Below, in pieces: positions 34,161 to 47,124 of a DNA stretch of 64,000 bases. This DNA is from Ceratorhiza oryzae-sativae (taxonomy: Eukaryota; Basidiomycota; Agaricomycetes; Cantharellales; Ceratobasidiaceae): assembly GCA_030998015.1 (NCBI GenBank), contig JARWMV010000028.1, positions 62,001 to 126,000 on the forward strand. Reading direction: 5' to 3'. A program made the translations under genes and the position numbers. Below the pieces are notes generated by a model, which was given only the letters and a program-made list of their open reading frames with translations, did not search any database and was not told the DNA's origin. Every line of letters starts with the position of its first letter. The stretch's first letter is position 1.

Positions 34161-36504
34161 TTACACGTCTACCTCTTTCACATCCGGTGCAACCTCGTAA
34201 TCGGCATCTGTCTTCTCTCGCACTTCTTTCAAGGTGACTCCAGGATGGAGTTCAGTAAGAACCATTTTACCGTTCTTGCGGTCAATATCGAATACACACT
34301 AGCCGCGGCGAACGGAGCAACGATTAGATCATGTAAGACTGTAGGCGCAAGAGGGCTCACTAGGTCGGTAATAATCTGTGAAACGCAGCGAGTGCCTGTC
34401 AATGGTAATGCGCACTCTTTCATGATCTTGTGTTTTCCTCCTTTGGCGACGTGATCCATCAGAACAATAACCTTTGATTCACTCCGTTAGGGACTCTGTT
34501 GCAGCCAAAACTGTCATGAGATAGTTCACCTTAGTACCATCGGGGTTTGAGACCAAATCCTAAAAATATTGCCCATGGTTAGTATGGATTTAGCAAACGA
34601 GCCTCGACCCATATTTAGAACCCACCATGGCACCACCCATTCCTATATCGTCGAGTGTCAACTATGCAACAATGGCACGATACGCTCCAATTCAACTCAC
34701 CCTTGACCATCTACAGATATTCGTGAGTATACCGCTATGAAGAACTCAAGTTATGCGGACTTGCCTTTCGCGGGATCATATAGTTCGCCAAATCGCCTGT
34801 TTGTGAAACTTGGAATGCACCCAGCATGGCAACGTCAATGTGACCCCCACTTGGTTCAAAAATCCAGGTTTAGGTGAAGTTAATGCAAAGAGAGTCCAGG
34901 AATAAGCATACCGGATCATGCCAAAGCTTTCCGCGCTATTAAACACAGAGGCTCCAGGTAAAAGGGTAACCGTTTCCTTGCCGGCATTGATGATGTCGCT
35001 TCATTAGCTGCTTTGAGAAATGGAATTCAACCACTGAGTCTGAAAAACCTACGCATCCACTTCATCCTCCGTTGGGTATGGGCCCATACCTGCACTCAAG
35101 CTTAGCAACAGAGCTGCCATGCAAGATTTTAAGGAACGTACCGAGAATACCGTTCTCAGACTGTAAATGCACAACCACACCCTCAGGCAAGAAGGATGGT
35201 ACCAGGTTGGGCATTCCGATGCCGAGGTTAACGTAGTACCCATCTTTCAGCTCCTTGGCCGCGCGCTTTACAATCCTCTCCCGTCGTTCACGGGCCTCTC
35301 CCTTTTCGCCCAACGCCGCGTCGACATCTATCCCATATCCATGAATTTGAGGTTAGGACGTGCGAATTGATTGGACAATGCTCACCAACGCTAGCATTTT
35401 TATCTGGCGTGGTGGTCCTAAATTCAATTTCCTTGGGAGCCGTTGCTGGGACAATTCGGTCAACATAAACTCCAGGAACATGGACATGCTGGGGATCGAT
35501 TGAGCCGACAGGGACAATTTCCTCGGCTTGCATCACATTTTAGCTTAGAAATTCAAATAAGCAAAGGCGCTAAATACCTTCGACAATAGTAAGTTTAGCC
35601 GCACGAGCCATGACGGCGGAGAAGTTCTGCGTAGTATAACGGAACTGGAGATTGCCATAGGCATCGGCCTTGTGTGCTCGGATGAAGGCATAGTCAGCAG
35701 GCCTAGAAAACCGTGAAATACATGTGCAAGCAGAGCAGAAACAATGACGCACAATGATTCTTCCATAATATACTTGCGGCCACCGAATTCCCTAACTTCC
35801 TTTGCCAGGCCGGGTATTTCGACCTCCCCGTCGGAGCCTTCTTTGTACTTGATTGGCATACCTCCCGCCTGGACCGCGGTACCATACCCAGTGGGAGTGT
35901 AGAACGCGGGTACACCCGCTCCAGCGCTGCGAATCTTTTCGGCCAAAGTACCCTGAGGCGTAAGCTCAATAGCCACTTTGCCAGATAAATACAGAGCCTC
36001 AAGGTTCTTGTTGTTCCCAATGTAAGAACATATCATTTTCGAGATCTGACCCGTATACAAGAGCTTGCCTGCGAGTCTCGTTTAGTCAAAGCCTGGGATT
36101 AAAGAGGGGTGCTTGCCTAGGCCGCGCTCTCCCACGCCCGCGTTGTTGGACACTGCTGTGAGACCTTTAACTTCTGGTCGACGGGAGATAGCTTGGATAA
36201 GTGTATCCGGAGTACCACAGAGCCCAAAACCTGCGCCGCAGTTTAGAAACTGACCGCAATGCACCAATGCACACCCCGAAGATTACTCACCACCGCTAAG
36301 TAAAGTTTTCCCGCTTTCGAGGTCCTTCACTGCTTCATCTGCACTCTCCCAAATTTTTCCCTTTCCTATCTTTGGTACATGCTGCAGCCCTGCCGATTTT
36401 GGAGCATCTGGACGGCGGGGGGTAGCATGGATGAGTCGAAGTGAGACAACAACAGGCACCCTCAGCGACCGTCGCGCTTGTCGAATCTGTGCGTGAGCAA
36501 GCAT
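34161..36504 (-). CDS. Succinyl-CoA:3-ketoacid CoA-transferase, mitochondrial (SCOT)
   Basis: Transfers CoA from succinyl-CoA to acetoacetate, so ketone bodies can be used as fuel in the mitochondrial matrix. It is a class I CoA-transferase. The N-terminus ([17 protein letters not shown], rich in Arg and without acids) is a typical mitochondrial presequence. The alpha half contains [28 protein letters not shown] and [10 protein letters not shown]. The beta half contains [15 protein letters not shown] and the catalytic-Glu motif QSENGILG, followed by [36 protein letters not shown] and [13 protein letters not shown]. It ends [12 protein letters not shown]. Many introns, all in phase. The start at 36504 was preferred over 36525 because it places the presequence immediately at the N-terminus. 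Most fungi have this enzyme or a related one. Confidence 0.92.
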
Positions 36505-38994
36505 ATTTTGTGTAGGGTGTGTCAAAGTATCGTGACCAGATCCAAGAGCGTTGGCTGATTTTTGAAGGGAACACGGTCAAGTTCCGGCCAGATGCTTCGC
36601 ACGGTCAGCTGGCTGCCGCCGGCTGAGCCTATTCCCTCAAGATTCTCCTTGTGCATCACGGCAATCCCTGGGAGTCTCAAGCCCCTACCGCGTATCTCAC
36701 CTGGTATAAATCAAAGTACGACACGTCGATCTACAAAGTTGATCAACAAGCAAGTCTCGTTTCGTTGACAACTCGACGCGGGATGTTGCGGAGCTAAAAC
36801 TCAGTATCCCCGTCAAATCGCAACTATTTCCAATCGATCGGGATTGCCGGATAATTTCTATATTTACTTTGCCGAGTGATATCTCTAGCGGTGAGAATGA
36901 TACCCTCTAAACTACAGAAATCTATATGTATTTCATTTTATTTTAGCCTGATTCTAGGCTCGACTTCTGACGGGATAAAAGTCCGCAATTCGTGCGCTAG
37001 TAGCTGATGGGGCGAACCCGAACATGGTAGTCCATGAGCCATACATCTGACACACATCGGAACTCAAACCATACTCACAAGGGGACCATACAATCATATA
37101 TTTCTGGAATTGAACTATTCGTGCGTGAAGGAAACCGAAATCTGGTTTCTATCAATTGTGGCGCGAGTATAGCTCATGTGGTGAGGCCGGCCATTAGTGT
37201 TGAGAGACCAAGACAGCACCAGAGGCTATCCCATGATTCCCGATGCTAAAATCAGTCAAGCAAGCTCAGATGGGAGGCCAAGCCCGCTACTAGCAATATG
37301 AGATGAGATACTATGTGTGTGTGTATGCGAACGCGTGCAACAAAGATGAGCAGGCGGGAAAACAACTGCGAAAAGTAGGGATGAATGGGCATGCACAGGT
37401 ATGATATTTATATGTCTGTGTTTTCAAGATAGCCGATATGGGAGATGAGGGGAAACGATTATGCCTTCTTGGGCTGGGCAGTATTGAATCGAGAAGTTGT
37501 TTTCGGGGTGATTGTCAATGAAGTTGAAGATTTGGTCGCGGATTGACATGCATGTTTTCTGACCTGCTCTTGCGTGACCCCTCTAAGGCGACTTCGATAG
37601 CGGAGGTTTTGTCAGAAACGATGTGTGTTTTTTTTTTTGGGGGGGGAGGGGGCAATTGGAGGTATCCAGCGCAATTGTTCTTGCTCGTCACACACTCGGG
37701 GTATGATTAGCCAAGGGTCGCAGGTATAACTTGGAGTTTTAGTTCTGAGGCAAACGCGGTGAAAATTCACGGTATAAAATGGCGCCACCAGGGATTGCTG
37801 AATTGGAAAGTAATGCGAGTCGTCCCATAACTACGGACCGAAAAATCCCATTGAGTTAGATAGCTCGTTAGCGGGCGCGCTGGCTTATTTCAGGGGCTCC
37901 CGCTTGTATAAATTGCTAGTAAACGCTGTGGCGAATCTTCCGACGCTCAACTGACAGAGAGGGTCAGACATCACACATGATCCCCAGCCTCGTGCAGAGG
38001 CCAACGTCGAAGTGCGTGTACATGCGCCTTCGTGCTGTTGTTAAAGGCCCGCCGCGCCCTGTGATTTGGCTCATACATTAGATAATTGAGGTGCAAGTGC
38101 ATGTCTACATGGCCGACCCTAATGCTGCCGAGAATGTATTCGCGAGGGTGACCCCTGGGGTCGCAGTCTGGGTGGCCCTGCCGGCTCGTCGGCCCACCTA
38201 GGACCGTTTCGAGTTTTCCAAGCATATCACGTGTTCTCAGCTCGCATATACCCAAGCGCCTGACCCAGAGCGATCGTGCAGAGTGACAGGCTGGGCTCTA
38301 TATGGCTGTCTCATAAAGTAAGAGTAGATAATTATACTCACCTAGTATTTTTATTCCGAATTTTCTGAATTTCCTACACAGCGTATTGTGATCGTCCTCA
38401 ATCTAGTGCACTTGTTGTGGTTGCAAGACTGGCGATGCATCGGTCGTGTTTGTGATCTGGGCTTGAAAATAGTCACGGGACCAACCGGCCAGGCATTGAT
38501 CGCAACACGGCGCCGATGGATATTCAGATTTGGCTTAAACGAGGGCCCGCCACTGGCCTTCTCTGCTTCGTCTATCCCGAGCCCCGAACAGCTCCTCTTC
38601 CTGTGTATCTCAGCCTAGTCTACGTCCCGCGTGTCGCCGTCCCCGTCGCGGGACCGGAACCCCCTCATCATGGAACTCGAGCGGCTGACTCGCTTTCACT
38701 TCACCAAGGAGTTTCTGTCGTGCCGTCGATGGCGTAAATTGAACGAAAGGTGCCCATCAGAACTGTGGCCATACAAATCGTCAAGGAATCTCAGTTTTCA
38801 GCTAGTTTTCGACAGCTCGAGTGTCGAGTCTTGGCAGAAATCAGTGCCCACACTTTGGGTTTGTCCGACCCTATTGACTAATGAACGAGTCGTTAGCCTC
38901 TGCCAATGCATCTACGCCGCACCTGCTATGCTTCTGCTTCGCGACTTCTCTTTGCACAGTTTCGCTCAGCCTTGGCTCAATGCTAAACATCCGT
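36505..38994. other. Long intergenic region, simple repeats, no gene recognised
   Basis: It contains a short GT run (about 37313-37322) and a T-then-G tract (about 37629-37652). An open frame at 38631-39011 (+) overlaps the peroxidase promoter and has no recognisable domain. Confidence 0.35.
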
Positions 38995-39001
38995 ATAAAA
39001 T
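38995..39001 (+). promoter_or_regulatory. TATA box of the heme peroxidase-like gene
   Basis: TATAAAA lies 50 bp upstream of the ATG at 39045. Confidence 0.6.
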
Positions 39002-39044
39002 CGACGAATAGCATTTTCTTCTTCAAACAAACTCCTCTCGCGGG

Positions 39045-41067
39045 ATGTTGCCTCTCTTCTCACTCTTCATATCTTCTTGTGCCCTCCTTGTGTCTGCCGA
39101 TTACACATGGCCAAATCCTGCCTGGGACGAGCTCGAGAGCATCACTCACGTTCAGGTATGCCCATAATTGTTTGTTCCATTCACCATTCCGTCTCATCCA
39201 CACGTAGAGTGGTCTGTTCAAATCTGGTGTAGCCAGTGGCGTCACCCCGTGCACAAATGTTCCTCAGTTCCCCGATGATCCTCGCCAAGCATCTGCCGAA
39301 TGGCTCCGCACGGCTTTCGCCGACGCCATCTCGCACGACGCCGCTACGGGCACCGGAGGCATGGACGCTTCGCTCGCCTTTGAGACGGGTGGCGCACGAG
39401 GAGGACGATCGTTCAACGATACCTTTCTGTTTATGCTGAGCTTTTACAGCACGAGGGCGAGTATGGCGGATCTGATCGCTCTTGGGGCGTATACGGCTGT
39501 TCGGAATTGCGGCGGCCCGGGGCTGGTTATGAAAGTTGGGCGCGTTGATGCGAGTGGGCCAGCCCCGCCGGGACGTGTACCGGTGCCGAAAGACAATATC
39601 CAAACTCACTTGAAAAAATTCGCCAATGCGGGGTTCAATCAACAGGAAATGATTCAGGTGAGCACGAATACGTCAATTAAATAAATAATTCTCTAATGCA
39701 GGGCCCTTGCAGATGGTCGCTTGTGGTCACAGTACGCCATGTTTCTAGCCTGATTTTTTTTCCAGTCCTTATTTCTTACGCAGCCTTGGGTGGAGTGCAT
39801 GGAGCATCCTTTCCCGAGGTAACGGGAAATTCTAGCGAGTGGAACTATGCTCGTTTTGATACGACCTCTGGCGGATTCGACAACAAAGTCGTGACCGAAT
39901 ATCTCGATGGCACAACCAAAAACCCACTCGTTACCGCTCCAAATGGAAACAACTCCGATTTTGTGGTGTTCAGTTGTACGTTTCTGTTCGCTTTTCTTTG
40001 TTCCAGCCCAGGTTGATATCTGTTGATCCCCATAGCTGACGGCAACTCGACAATGCGCAGCATGTCGAGTCCCCAAGCCTACATGTCCACGTGCGGCTCC
40101 ATATTGCAACGCATGATTGATACTGTGCCTTTGTCGGTCAAGCTCAGTCCCCCACTCACTCCTCTCACGATCAAACCGCATGAACTTCAACTCCAGCTAC
40201 TCAAAGATGGCAAGATCCAGCTCTCGGGTTATATTCGTGTCAAAGACGATGGAAAAGGCGAACCAAAGGCTGTTGAACTGGTGTACAAGGATCGGTATGG
40301 CAATGCGGCCACTCAACCTATTTCGACGGAGATGGTCAAAGACCAGGGTGGAATCGGAAAGGGATTCGAAGCTTCGTTCAGGGTAAGGCTAATCGTTTCG
40401 TCACTGGATCTATTCTGACAACCGTCCAGTTTTTCAAAATCTCTCAAACGCTGTCTGATGGCATTTCGAGCTTTGACATCAGTGTCACGTCGGCGTCGGG
40501 TGTCAAGACGGTTTATACCAACAACGGTGGCGGATATCCTCTGCAGGACAGTCTCATCTACCAAAAGCCCCAATCTTGCTTTGGCCCAGACAATGACGGA
40601 GATGGAATCCGGAAGCTAACGATTACAGCTGCTGTGAGCATCTGTATGCCTTAGGGTCTCGCCTTGGCTCACCGTTTTGTCCCCAGGTTCTATCGAACAA
40701 AGGTCTGAAAGATCTTACGATGGGTGTGGGTGTAAAATCCCCTAGGCCGGGATCCATAGTGCCCTCGTTGACGCTGAAGCCTGTGCCAATGACGCTATGG
40801 AAGAACACCTCTACAGGGTATGCACTCTATAGAGGTGAGTATTAGTTTTTATCGATTGTGCCGGGTTTTGACAATAGAACCAAAGGCACTTTTGAGCTTG
40901 ACGCGACCTCGTGGTCAACCACGGTGGATCTGTGGGCTCAAGGACCAAACGGTAACAGGGTCGAGGATGGATTCAAGTATACCGGTGCAATGTCCGAAAG
41001 TTGCGTAAGTGGTACCATGTTAGTCATTATTCGTCAATCTTACTTGGTTCCCTAGGTCGATTTTTAG
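39045..41067 (+). CDS. Secreted heme peroxidase-like protein lacking the distal histidine
   Basis: Starts with a signal peptide (MLPLFSLFISSCALLVSA). An N-terminal plant-type (class II-like) peroxidase domain follows, with WLRTAFADAISHDAATGTGG (distal side), FNDTFLFML, DLIALGAYTAVRNCGGP, and the proximal heme-ligand motif MVACGHTLGGVHGASFPE, restored across an intron at about 39734-39784. Then come DNKVVTEYLDGTTKNPLV and a long beta-rich C-terminal domain (IQLSGYIRVKDDGKGEP, GGGYPLQDSLIYQKPQSC, TGYALYR, FELDATSWSTTVDLW), ending ESCVDF. In the family the distal motif is R-x-x-F-H-D. Here it is R-T-A-F-A-D, so the catalytic acid/base His is Ala while the proximal His is present. All introns are GT-AG and in phase. 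Without that His, normal peroxide cleavage should be poor. The domain might bind heme or act structurally. Confidence 0.82.
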
Positions 41068-43745
41068 CCACATGGGCTGATCCATATCATCACAGTATGG
41101 GATCTATGCGCAGTATTTATCACCCTATATTTTTTCGAAAATGTAATCAACTTGAGCGGGTCTCGCTCTTTGATTTATGACAACATTCGACCACCATCGT
41201 TCAATGATTTCTGGACCCATTATAATCAAAATAGCTCAGGACTCTCCTATGTGTGGGAGTGAAACCACCGGCAATATTTCAAAATCCCGGCAGCATGGAC
41301 CAGCCGCCCAGCACGCGACTTACTCTGAGCCACCCAAGAGGAGCTGGCCGATTATGAGCCAACACGGGCCTTGCAGACCCTGACGGAAGAACATAAAATA
41401 TTGACCTACTCACGCCTTGAGGGTATATCTATCGATACTAGCAGCACCATGCTATCGCCTCAATACGCCGTACAGCATGACTAAAATGCCACACAACCCA
41501 GAGGAACAGGTAACCGCGTGGCCGGAATCTCCGCACCAGACGCATCATTCATTCTAACTACACGCGCCTCACCCCACTATGTAACGTGCCTCTGGTGTCT
41601 GTTCAGACTTAGGGGCTTCTATAGGAGTTGTGTATTAGTATGCAGTTGGTTTCAACAATATTAACAAGCTATTGAACGCCCTGAATCCATTTTCTCGGTG
41701 ACCTTGGGCTGCCGGCTGACAAGCTTGATATACGATACGTATCGGTTACTGTTTGGTACAATCACTTGACGCATCGAGTCTCATGTTGTACATGCCATAT
41801 TAGGAATGTGATCGAGTAAAAATCCGTTATCGATATCAAGAATTGTTGTCTGCTCGTTAAGGCTAGTAATTATTTGAGCAAATCTCCCACAAACGTGGCA
41901 TGATAACTTATATTGCACAAATCTCTATGCCAATCTGTTTGGCGTCACCGGGGAATTCCGCAGATTAGATACCAGACAGCCTAGCTAATCCAATAGCCTG
42001 GGAGTTGAGCGCTGAGATTGGGAATATGCGAGTCCAGAGTCGCCTCAGGCAATATCTTGACGGGGTACGCTACTGCGGTATATGAAGGCGATTCGTTGTT
42101 CCAAAACCCCCGTGAGAATACGAATGAGGAGATTTCTCTGTCATCGCCAGGATGCTCGTATCGAAACCGGATGCAAGAAACCATTGGTTATTGCTGAAAT
42201 AGTTCAAATTGTACCGCGCAATGCTTGCAGTGCCTGACAAAAAGGACTACGAGCTGGAATCACTGGATAGTTGCTGGAACGTCAAGCGATCCTCCATTCT
42301 TTCTGCTCAATTATTCTGGAATCCCCACTTAGTCAGTATGATTTCAGTAGTATTTATGTATCTGACACTCAAGCCGCGCTCCCGCGCTAGGTCTACCGCG
42401 CTCTCATTCGCAACGATTTGGTTCGTCCCTGTATACACCTAACAATAAATTCTGCTTATAATCTCATATCAAAATACAACAAACAGGCCGGGCTTCAACC
42501 ACCCACTGCAGCTTGTAGGTGTCACACGTTGCTAAATTAAGCAAATGCCTGCCAATATGTTACGCTGACTCCTTAAATCCATGAAATGACGGGTAGCGCA
42601 CTAATAGTGTTGAATAAATGGTAGTAAACCGTATAGATTAGATAGGAGGATACAGTACAAGTCGTTGTAAATAGAATTATATATACTATGTAGTTTTCAT
42701 TATGCTTGCTACTCTATATAACTTACGAAGCAATACATCAGCGCGAACAGCTGCGCGGCGCAAATATGGGTGGCGCGTAAGCCCCATCATCACAGCCATG
42801 GTCGGCTGTGTATCAATATAATCGAGTCCCATGGATGCATACACAACAAATAGCATATGTGTAAAGACAGAGATCCAATAGATCAGGCACATAGTCAAAA
42901 ATATATATTCAGAAGAAAGAACAGGCAGTTAAGTCGCAGCCGTCGCACGAGCAGAACGTGGTATCACAGTAAGAGCAGGAATCCTATAGCGAGATTAACC
43001 GCCATTAGTGGGAGAAGATCCTCTACCCGCTCAGCACCAAATATACCTTAGAGTTCAACTCTTTGTCAACCTGCGCGCGTATAGCCAGCTCGTCTGCCAG
43101 CACTCGTATAAGGTGACAATGCATCCATCCAATATGCCTACCCAACGCACCTGCGGTCATCGGCCGAGTTGAGCTCGGACCTTGTGTAATAGTTTCCATA
43201 ATAAACAGGGAAGGATTTAAATCAAACTGATTCGCTGCATCCTTCGAACTTTATAGCCCGAGGTCACTGCCTTCGGCCCACGCGGCTAGACAAGGCCATG
43301 AGGCATGCTGACAGGGGCTTGGCACGGCTCTCGCTAACGGAGCAGGTCTTGCCTGATATGATTTTGAGCGAAGAGTCCTGAAATTTTCGATTGAGATATA
43401 CAACCACGAGAAATCTACTGGTGGACAGTGTCGAATCAGCCGCTCATCTATAGATATTACAGGGTGGCATCTCGTGGGCGCTAACTTTATCCAAAATTTT
43501 TCTGATGTAGCATTTTATTTGAACCCGAAAAGAACTGGATTCGAGATTCATCACCAGAGCCAAGGTGATTTTACAGTCGGGAGTGATTATTCAAGTCGCG
43601 ATGGTATAGCACTAAATCATTTGAAGGCTTAAGGATGCCCGTCATTCCAAGAATACGTGTTTGAAGGCATATATAGCGTAAGTGTAATGACCATAAAATC
43701 AAGCGACTCACGCATCCTCCCACCGAAAAGCCTCCCAAAACAATT
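41068..43745. other. No gene recognised, AT-richer
   Basis: No supported gene. One minus-strand frame (42184-41981) has gene-like composition but no start exon, splice partner or domain. Confidence 0.35.
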
Positions 43746-43827
43746 TGGACAAGCCCGGAATTGAACCGGGGACCTCCTCAAACCACGAATTGCGAATGAG
43801 GCGCGATAACCCCTACACTACATGCCC
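43746..43827 (-). tRNA. trnA-CGC: tRNA-Ala (CGC) with a short intron
   Basis: On the minus strand the acceptor stem GGGCATG faces CTTGTCC, with the G3:U70 wobble that marks alanine tRNAs and a U6/U67 mismatch. Anticodon stem CCTCA/TGAGG encloses TTCGCA, about 9 nt of intron and one T, giving anticodon CGC. The T-arm CCCGG TTCAATT CCGGG is intact and the discriminator is A. Confidence 0.8.
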
Positions 43828-44001
43828 TGGTGAAGCAACGCAGCATGGATATCTCACCGGTCACATGCCTCCTGGCACAATACCCGTGGTCGATTACATC
43901 ATTGACTCGACCACAGGCACCCTTCTGTCGACTCATCCTTAATCAACCGTGTGCATATTTACTTTATTCTGGCTGAAACCCTTCGACTTCGACCATACCC
44001 A

Positions 44002-45759
44002 ATGCTGCATCATAGTGCCTTTGGCTTTATCAATCTATGCGAGCAAGTCTTCGCAATTCCAGAGCTAGCTCATCTAATCTCCGGCTTCTCGAGAATAAGT
44101 GATTTAGTCGGCTTGCTCCGCCTTTCCCAGCACATGTTCACCTCTTTGGCACCAATAGTATGGAGGGAAGTTGATCTCAAGGACGTGCTAGAGCTTGTTA
44201 AGGGGGCGAAAACGAGTTCTGGGTTTGAACCTCGAAACAAGGAATTCGAGGGTGTAAGGGCATCTTTGAAACAGATGTTTAGTAGCTAATAGATTGTATG
44301 ACACAGATATTTGATTTCACTGATGAAATTGACTTTGCGCGTTTCGAGCTCTATGCCCCGTTTGTCAAGACGGCTCGAACGCGCGGGCTTTACGAGGTCA
44401 AGTTTCCAGATAAGCGCTCGATGGTGCCCGACATTTTGCTTCCCAACTTGCAGCACTTGATTATCTACACAAGCCACGCTCTAGAAGATCCAGAGCGATT
44501 CGAGTGGGTCTTGAACATCTTGAAGCCTGATTTACAAAGTTTCGTGATGCGTCCAATCGATTTTGCAGCAAGCGCCGGTGAAGACCCCGAGTTGCAAAAC
44601 ACATGGCTACCATACGACACCTGTATCAGACTGTTATCTCAGATATCTCAGATTTGCCCAACTATCAATACACTGGCAATATTTCCAGGCCAACTTGGAC
44701 TCCGAAACACAGCCTCCTGCCCTGCAATACCGACTGCAGTCGGTAACTTGAGGAATCTCTCCTCGGTAACAATGGGTGCAAATGATTTAGATCAAGAACT
44801 TATCGATTCAGTTGGTCTTCTTCCTCAGCTTGAAGAGCTTGTGCTCGTCGCCCGCCCAAATGCACGTAAATCATATACTGGGGATCCCATCCAGATACAC
44901 CAAGGGTATTTCCCATTCCTCCGACATCTAGCGATCCGTGGGTTCTACGATTCAACACTCGAGCGGATAAATTCACCGCCTTCACTGCCCCATTTAACCA
45001 CGGCCACAGTCATATTCCCCGAGGATCTAGGATCCAGGTCGGACATTGCACTTCAACGCAGGCGCTCGCGCCTAGTGTCCAAAATGTTTGGTTCCAATAC
45101 TCCAAACTTGGCCGATTTGAGTGTGATCTGTGTCTGGGATGAAAGCTGCACTTCGTTTTACTTACCCGAGATCCTGGATATGCTCAAACTTATGCCATTG
45201 CGACGGCTAAGAATGGAAAGGGCCCGTCTAAGATCCTGGGGTGATGTTGATGACTTGACTACGTCCGATTCAAGTGAGGACGAGGAGTTTGGCCGCGTTG
45301 AGATCCAGTGGCGCCAAGCTTTGGCCGTCATTCCACATCTCGAAGAATTACAACTGCACCTTCAAGTGCTAAGGGCATACCAACTCCCGCTGTTTGCGAC
45401 AATGCTACCTAGACTTCGCCTACTTGTGATCATGGGAGTGATCATTGACCCAGATGAAGAGCTACATGATAATCCTAGAACGCAGCCAATAATTATCCGG
45501 TGTCCATACTTTGTTGATCACAAAGGCGACGAATCAATCCCAAATTCCCTGACAGCCAGGTGACTATCATGTTCCCCTGCTAAATGCTATCAGTGAATTA
45601 AACGCGACTAGGTATATGCATAGCATCTGGCCCAATGCTAGGATCGAAGTAGATACTTCAATGTCATGGTTGTATGGCGGCGAGGAGCTAGATGAGCAGG
45701 CGGAAAAGATCGGTAAATTGAATGAAGCCATGGATGAATGTAGGCAGGAAGCAAACTAG
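44002..45759 (+). CDS. F-box-like protein with leucine-rich body, copy 2 (intact)
   Basis: Paralogue of the gene at 18746-20538, in inverted orientation. Exons are 44002-44253, 44307-45559 and 45612-45759, encoding 550 residues. The N-terminus holds a degenerate F-box (VFAIPELAHLISGFSRISDLVGLLRLSQHMF, then APIVWREVDL). The body has irregular leucine-rich repeats (TINTLAIFPGQLGL, LPQLEELVLVARP, FPFLRHLAIRGFYD, IPHLEELQLHLQVL, LPRLRLLVIMG). The last exon (YMHSIWPNARIEVDTSMSWLYGG) matches the last exon of copy 1. This copy has no frame break. It probably acts as an SCF substrate receptor. The substrate is unknown. It starts only about 175 bp from a divergent tRNA-Ala gene. Confidence 0.82.
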
Positions 45760-47124
45760 CCCTCATTCGCACATTCTATGATGTATACTAGGCTAATGAA
45801 CCCAGCATACATACCACCCCCTTCGAATCCCCGCACGAAATTCCAGCCCTCGTGACCTCGCGAAGAGAAAAAGGGGGCATAGTCCAACAATCGCAAATAT
45901 CCATTTGAAAACTTAAACTCGGTGGCTCTCACGCAACCGGGCACGACAAATACAGCTTCAAACTCTCCGCAAACGAAATTCCCCGTGCGCCTATTGTTGT
46001 CAACCGTGGCACCCGGCGGTTCGCCACGTTGTTTCCGAGAACTTACCGAAACATGGCGGTCGATCTGGTTGAGTCACGGGCCCTTCTTTTTTTTTGTTTT
46101 TGTTTTTTTTTGGATGTCAAGTGGCCGTTGAGTTCTCGACCGCTCGGAAGCTGAGAGGGCCACGTGCACCGGACGCATTCAGTTGCGCCTCGTTCCCGCT
46201 TGCGGCCCCTAATTCAACGATCGAGCTAACCACACGTAAAATGACGAAACACCATTGCTTATAGACACAATGAGGGATGCACACGAGTCCTGGCTGTTAT
46301 ACAAATAGATGTGCGATGCGCGGAGAGAGCCTAATTAAAGGAGAACCGGTTGAGCAAATACGGACAGCGGCTGAAGAGTTGAAACGGACGGACGAAGCAG
46401 AGGCGAAAAGGAAAAACAGGGCCGGTAAAATGATGCACAGCAAGCATGGAAAGGAGAAGCGGAGATTAGATAAGGACGTAGTATAGATCGACGGGTTGAG
46501 AAAAGGATGACAGATCGAGGAGCGGGGTCTATAAGATGAGATGTAGGCCGACGATGAGCAAGTGGTGGTCGATGGGCGCAGATGAGTTGAACACGGGCGC
46601 CGGAACAAGTGGCTGATTCACATTCTCAATTCGTGCGGAACCTCCAGGAACCGGGTACGAAACCGGGTTATGCTGGGCGATCCCAACACGAGCAAGATCC
46701 TGGTGTGCGCTCGATGACCGGCTAGCCGTGCACATGAATGCACGACGTGGGCGGAAACGAACGAAAGGGCGCGAATCACGACTGAGTGCGAATGTAGAAC
46801 CCCGCTTGCATTGTTTGGATGATGGCGCGAGGTTGTTGAACGAGATCAACCATGATCCCAACATGGTATCTATGAGATCACGAGAATTGAATCAGCATAT
46901 GATCGCAAGGGTCCCGGCAGGCAAATCAAGAGCCAAAATCACGCCCAGACCCGTAACGGGATCAAGGAGTATATATCGTAAGCCAGTTCCGCAAGGCTCC
47001 CAGGATGAACACAAGTGGATTAGGCTTGCCCGGGAGCCAATGCTTTTCCGGCCGATAGTGGCCAAGAGCCCGATTCCCATTGGTCTCGTCGAAACCTTCT
47101 TCTGACGAACGAACATGACCTCAC
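45760..47124. other. Intergenic, no gene recognised
   Basis: Includes the 3' flanks of the F-box gene and the LOV gene. T-rich run at about 46086-46112. Nothing else supported. Confidence 0.35.

Noticed and set aside
37310..37652. Short GT run and T/G tract as possible regulatory or Z-DNA elements
   Set aside because: Too short and too common in fungal intergenic DNA to support a function.
41981..42184. Minus-strand frame with gene-like composition
   Set aside because: No start exon, acceptor or domain could be assigned, so it was left as intergenic.
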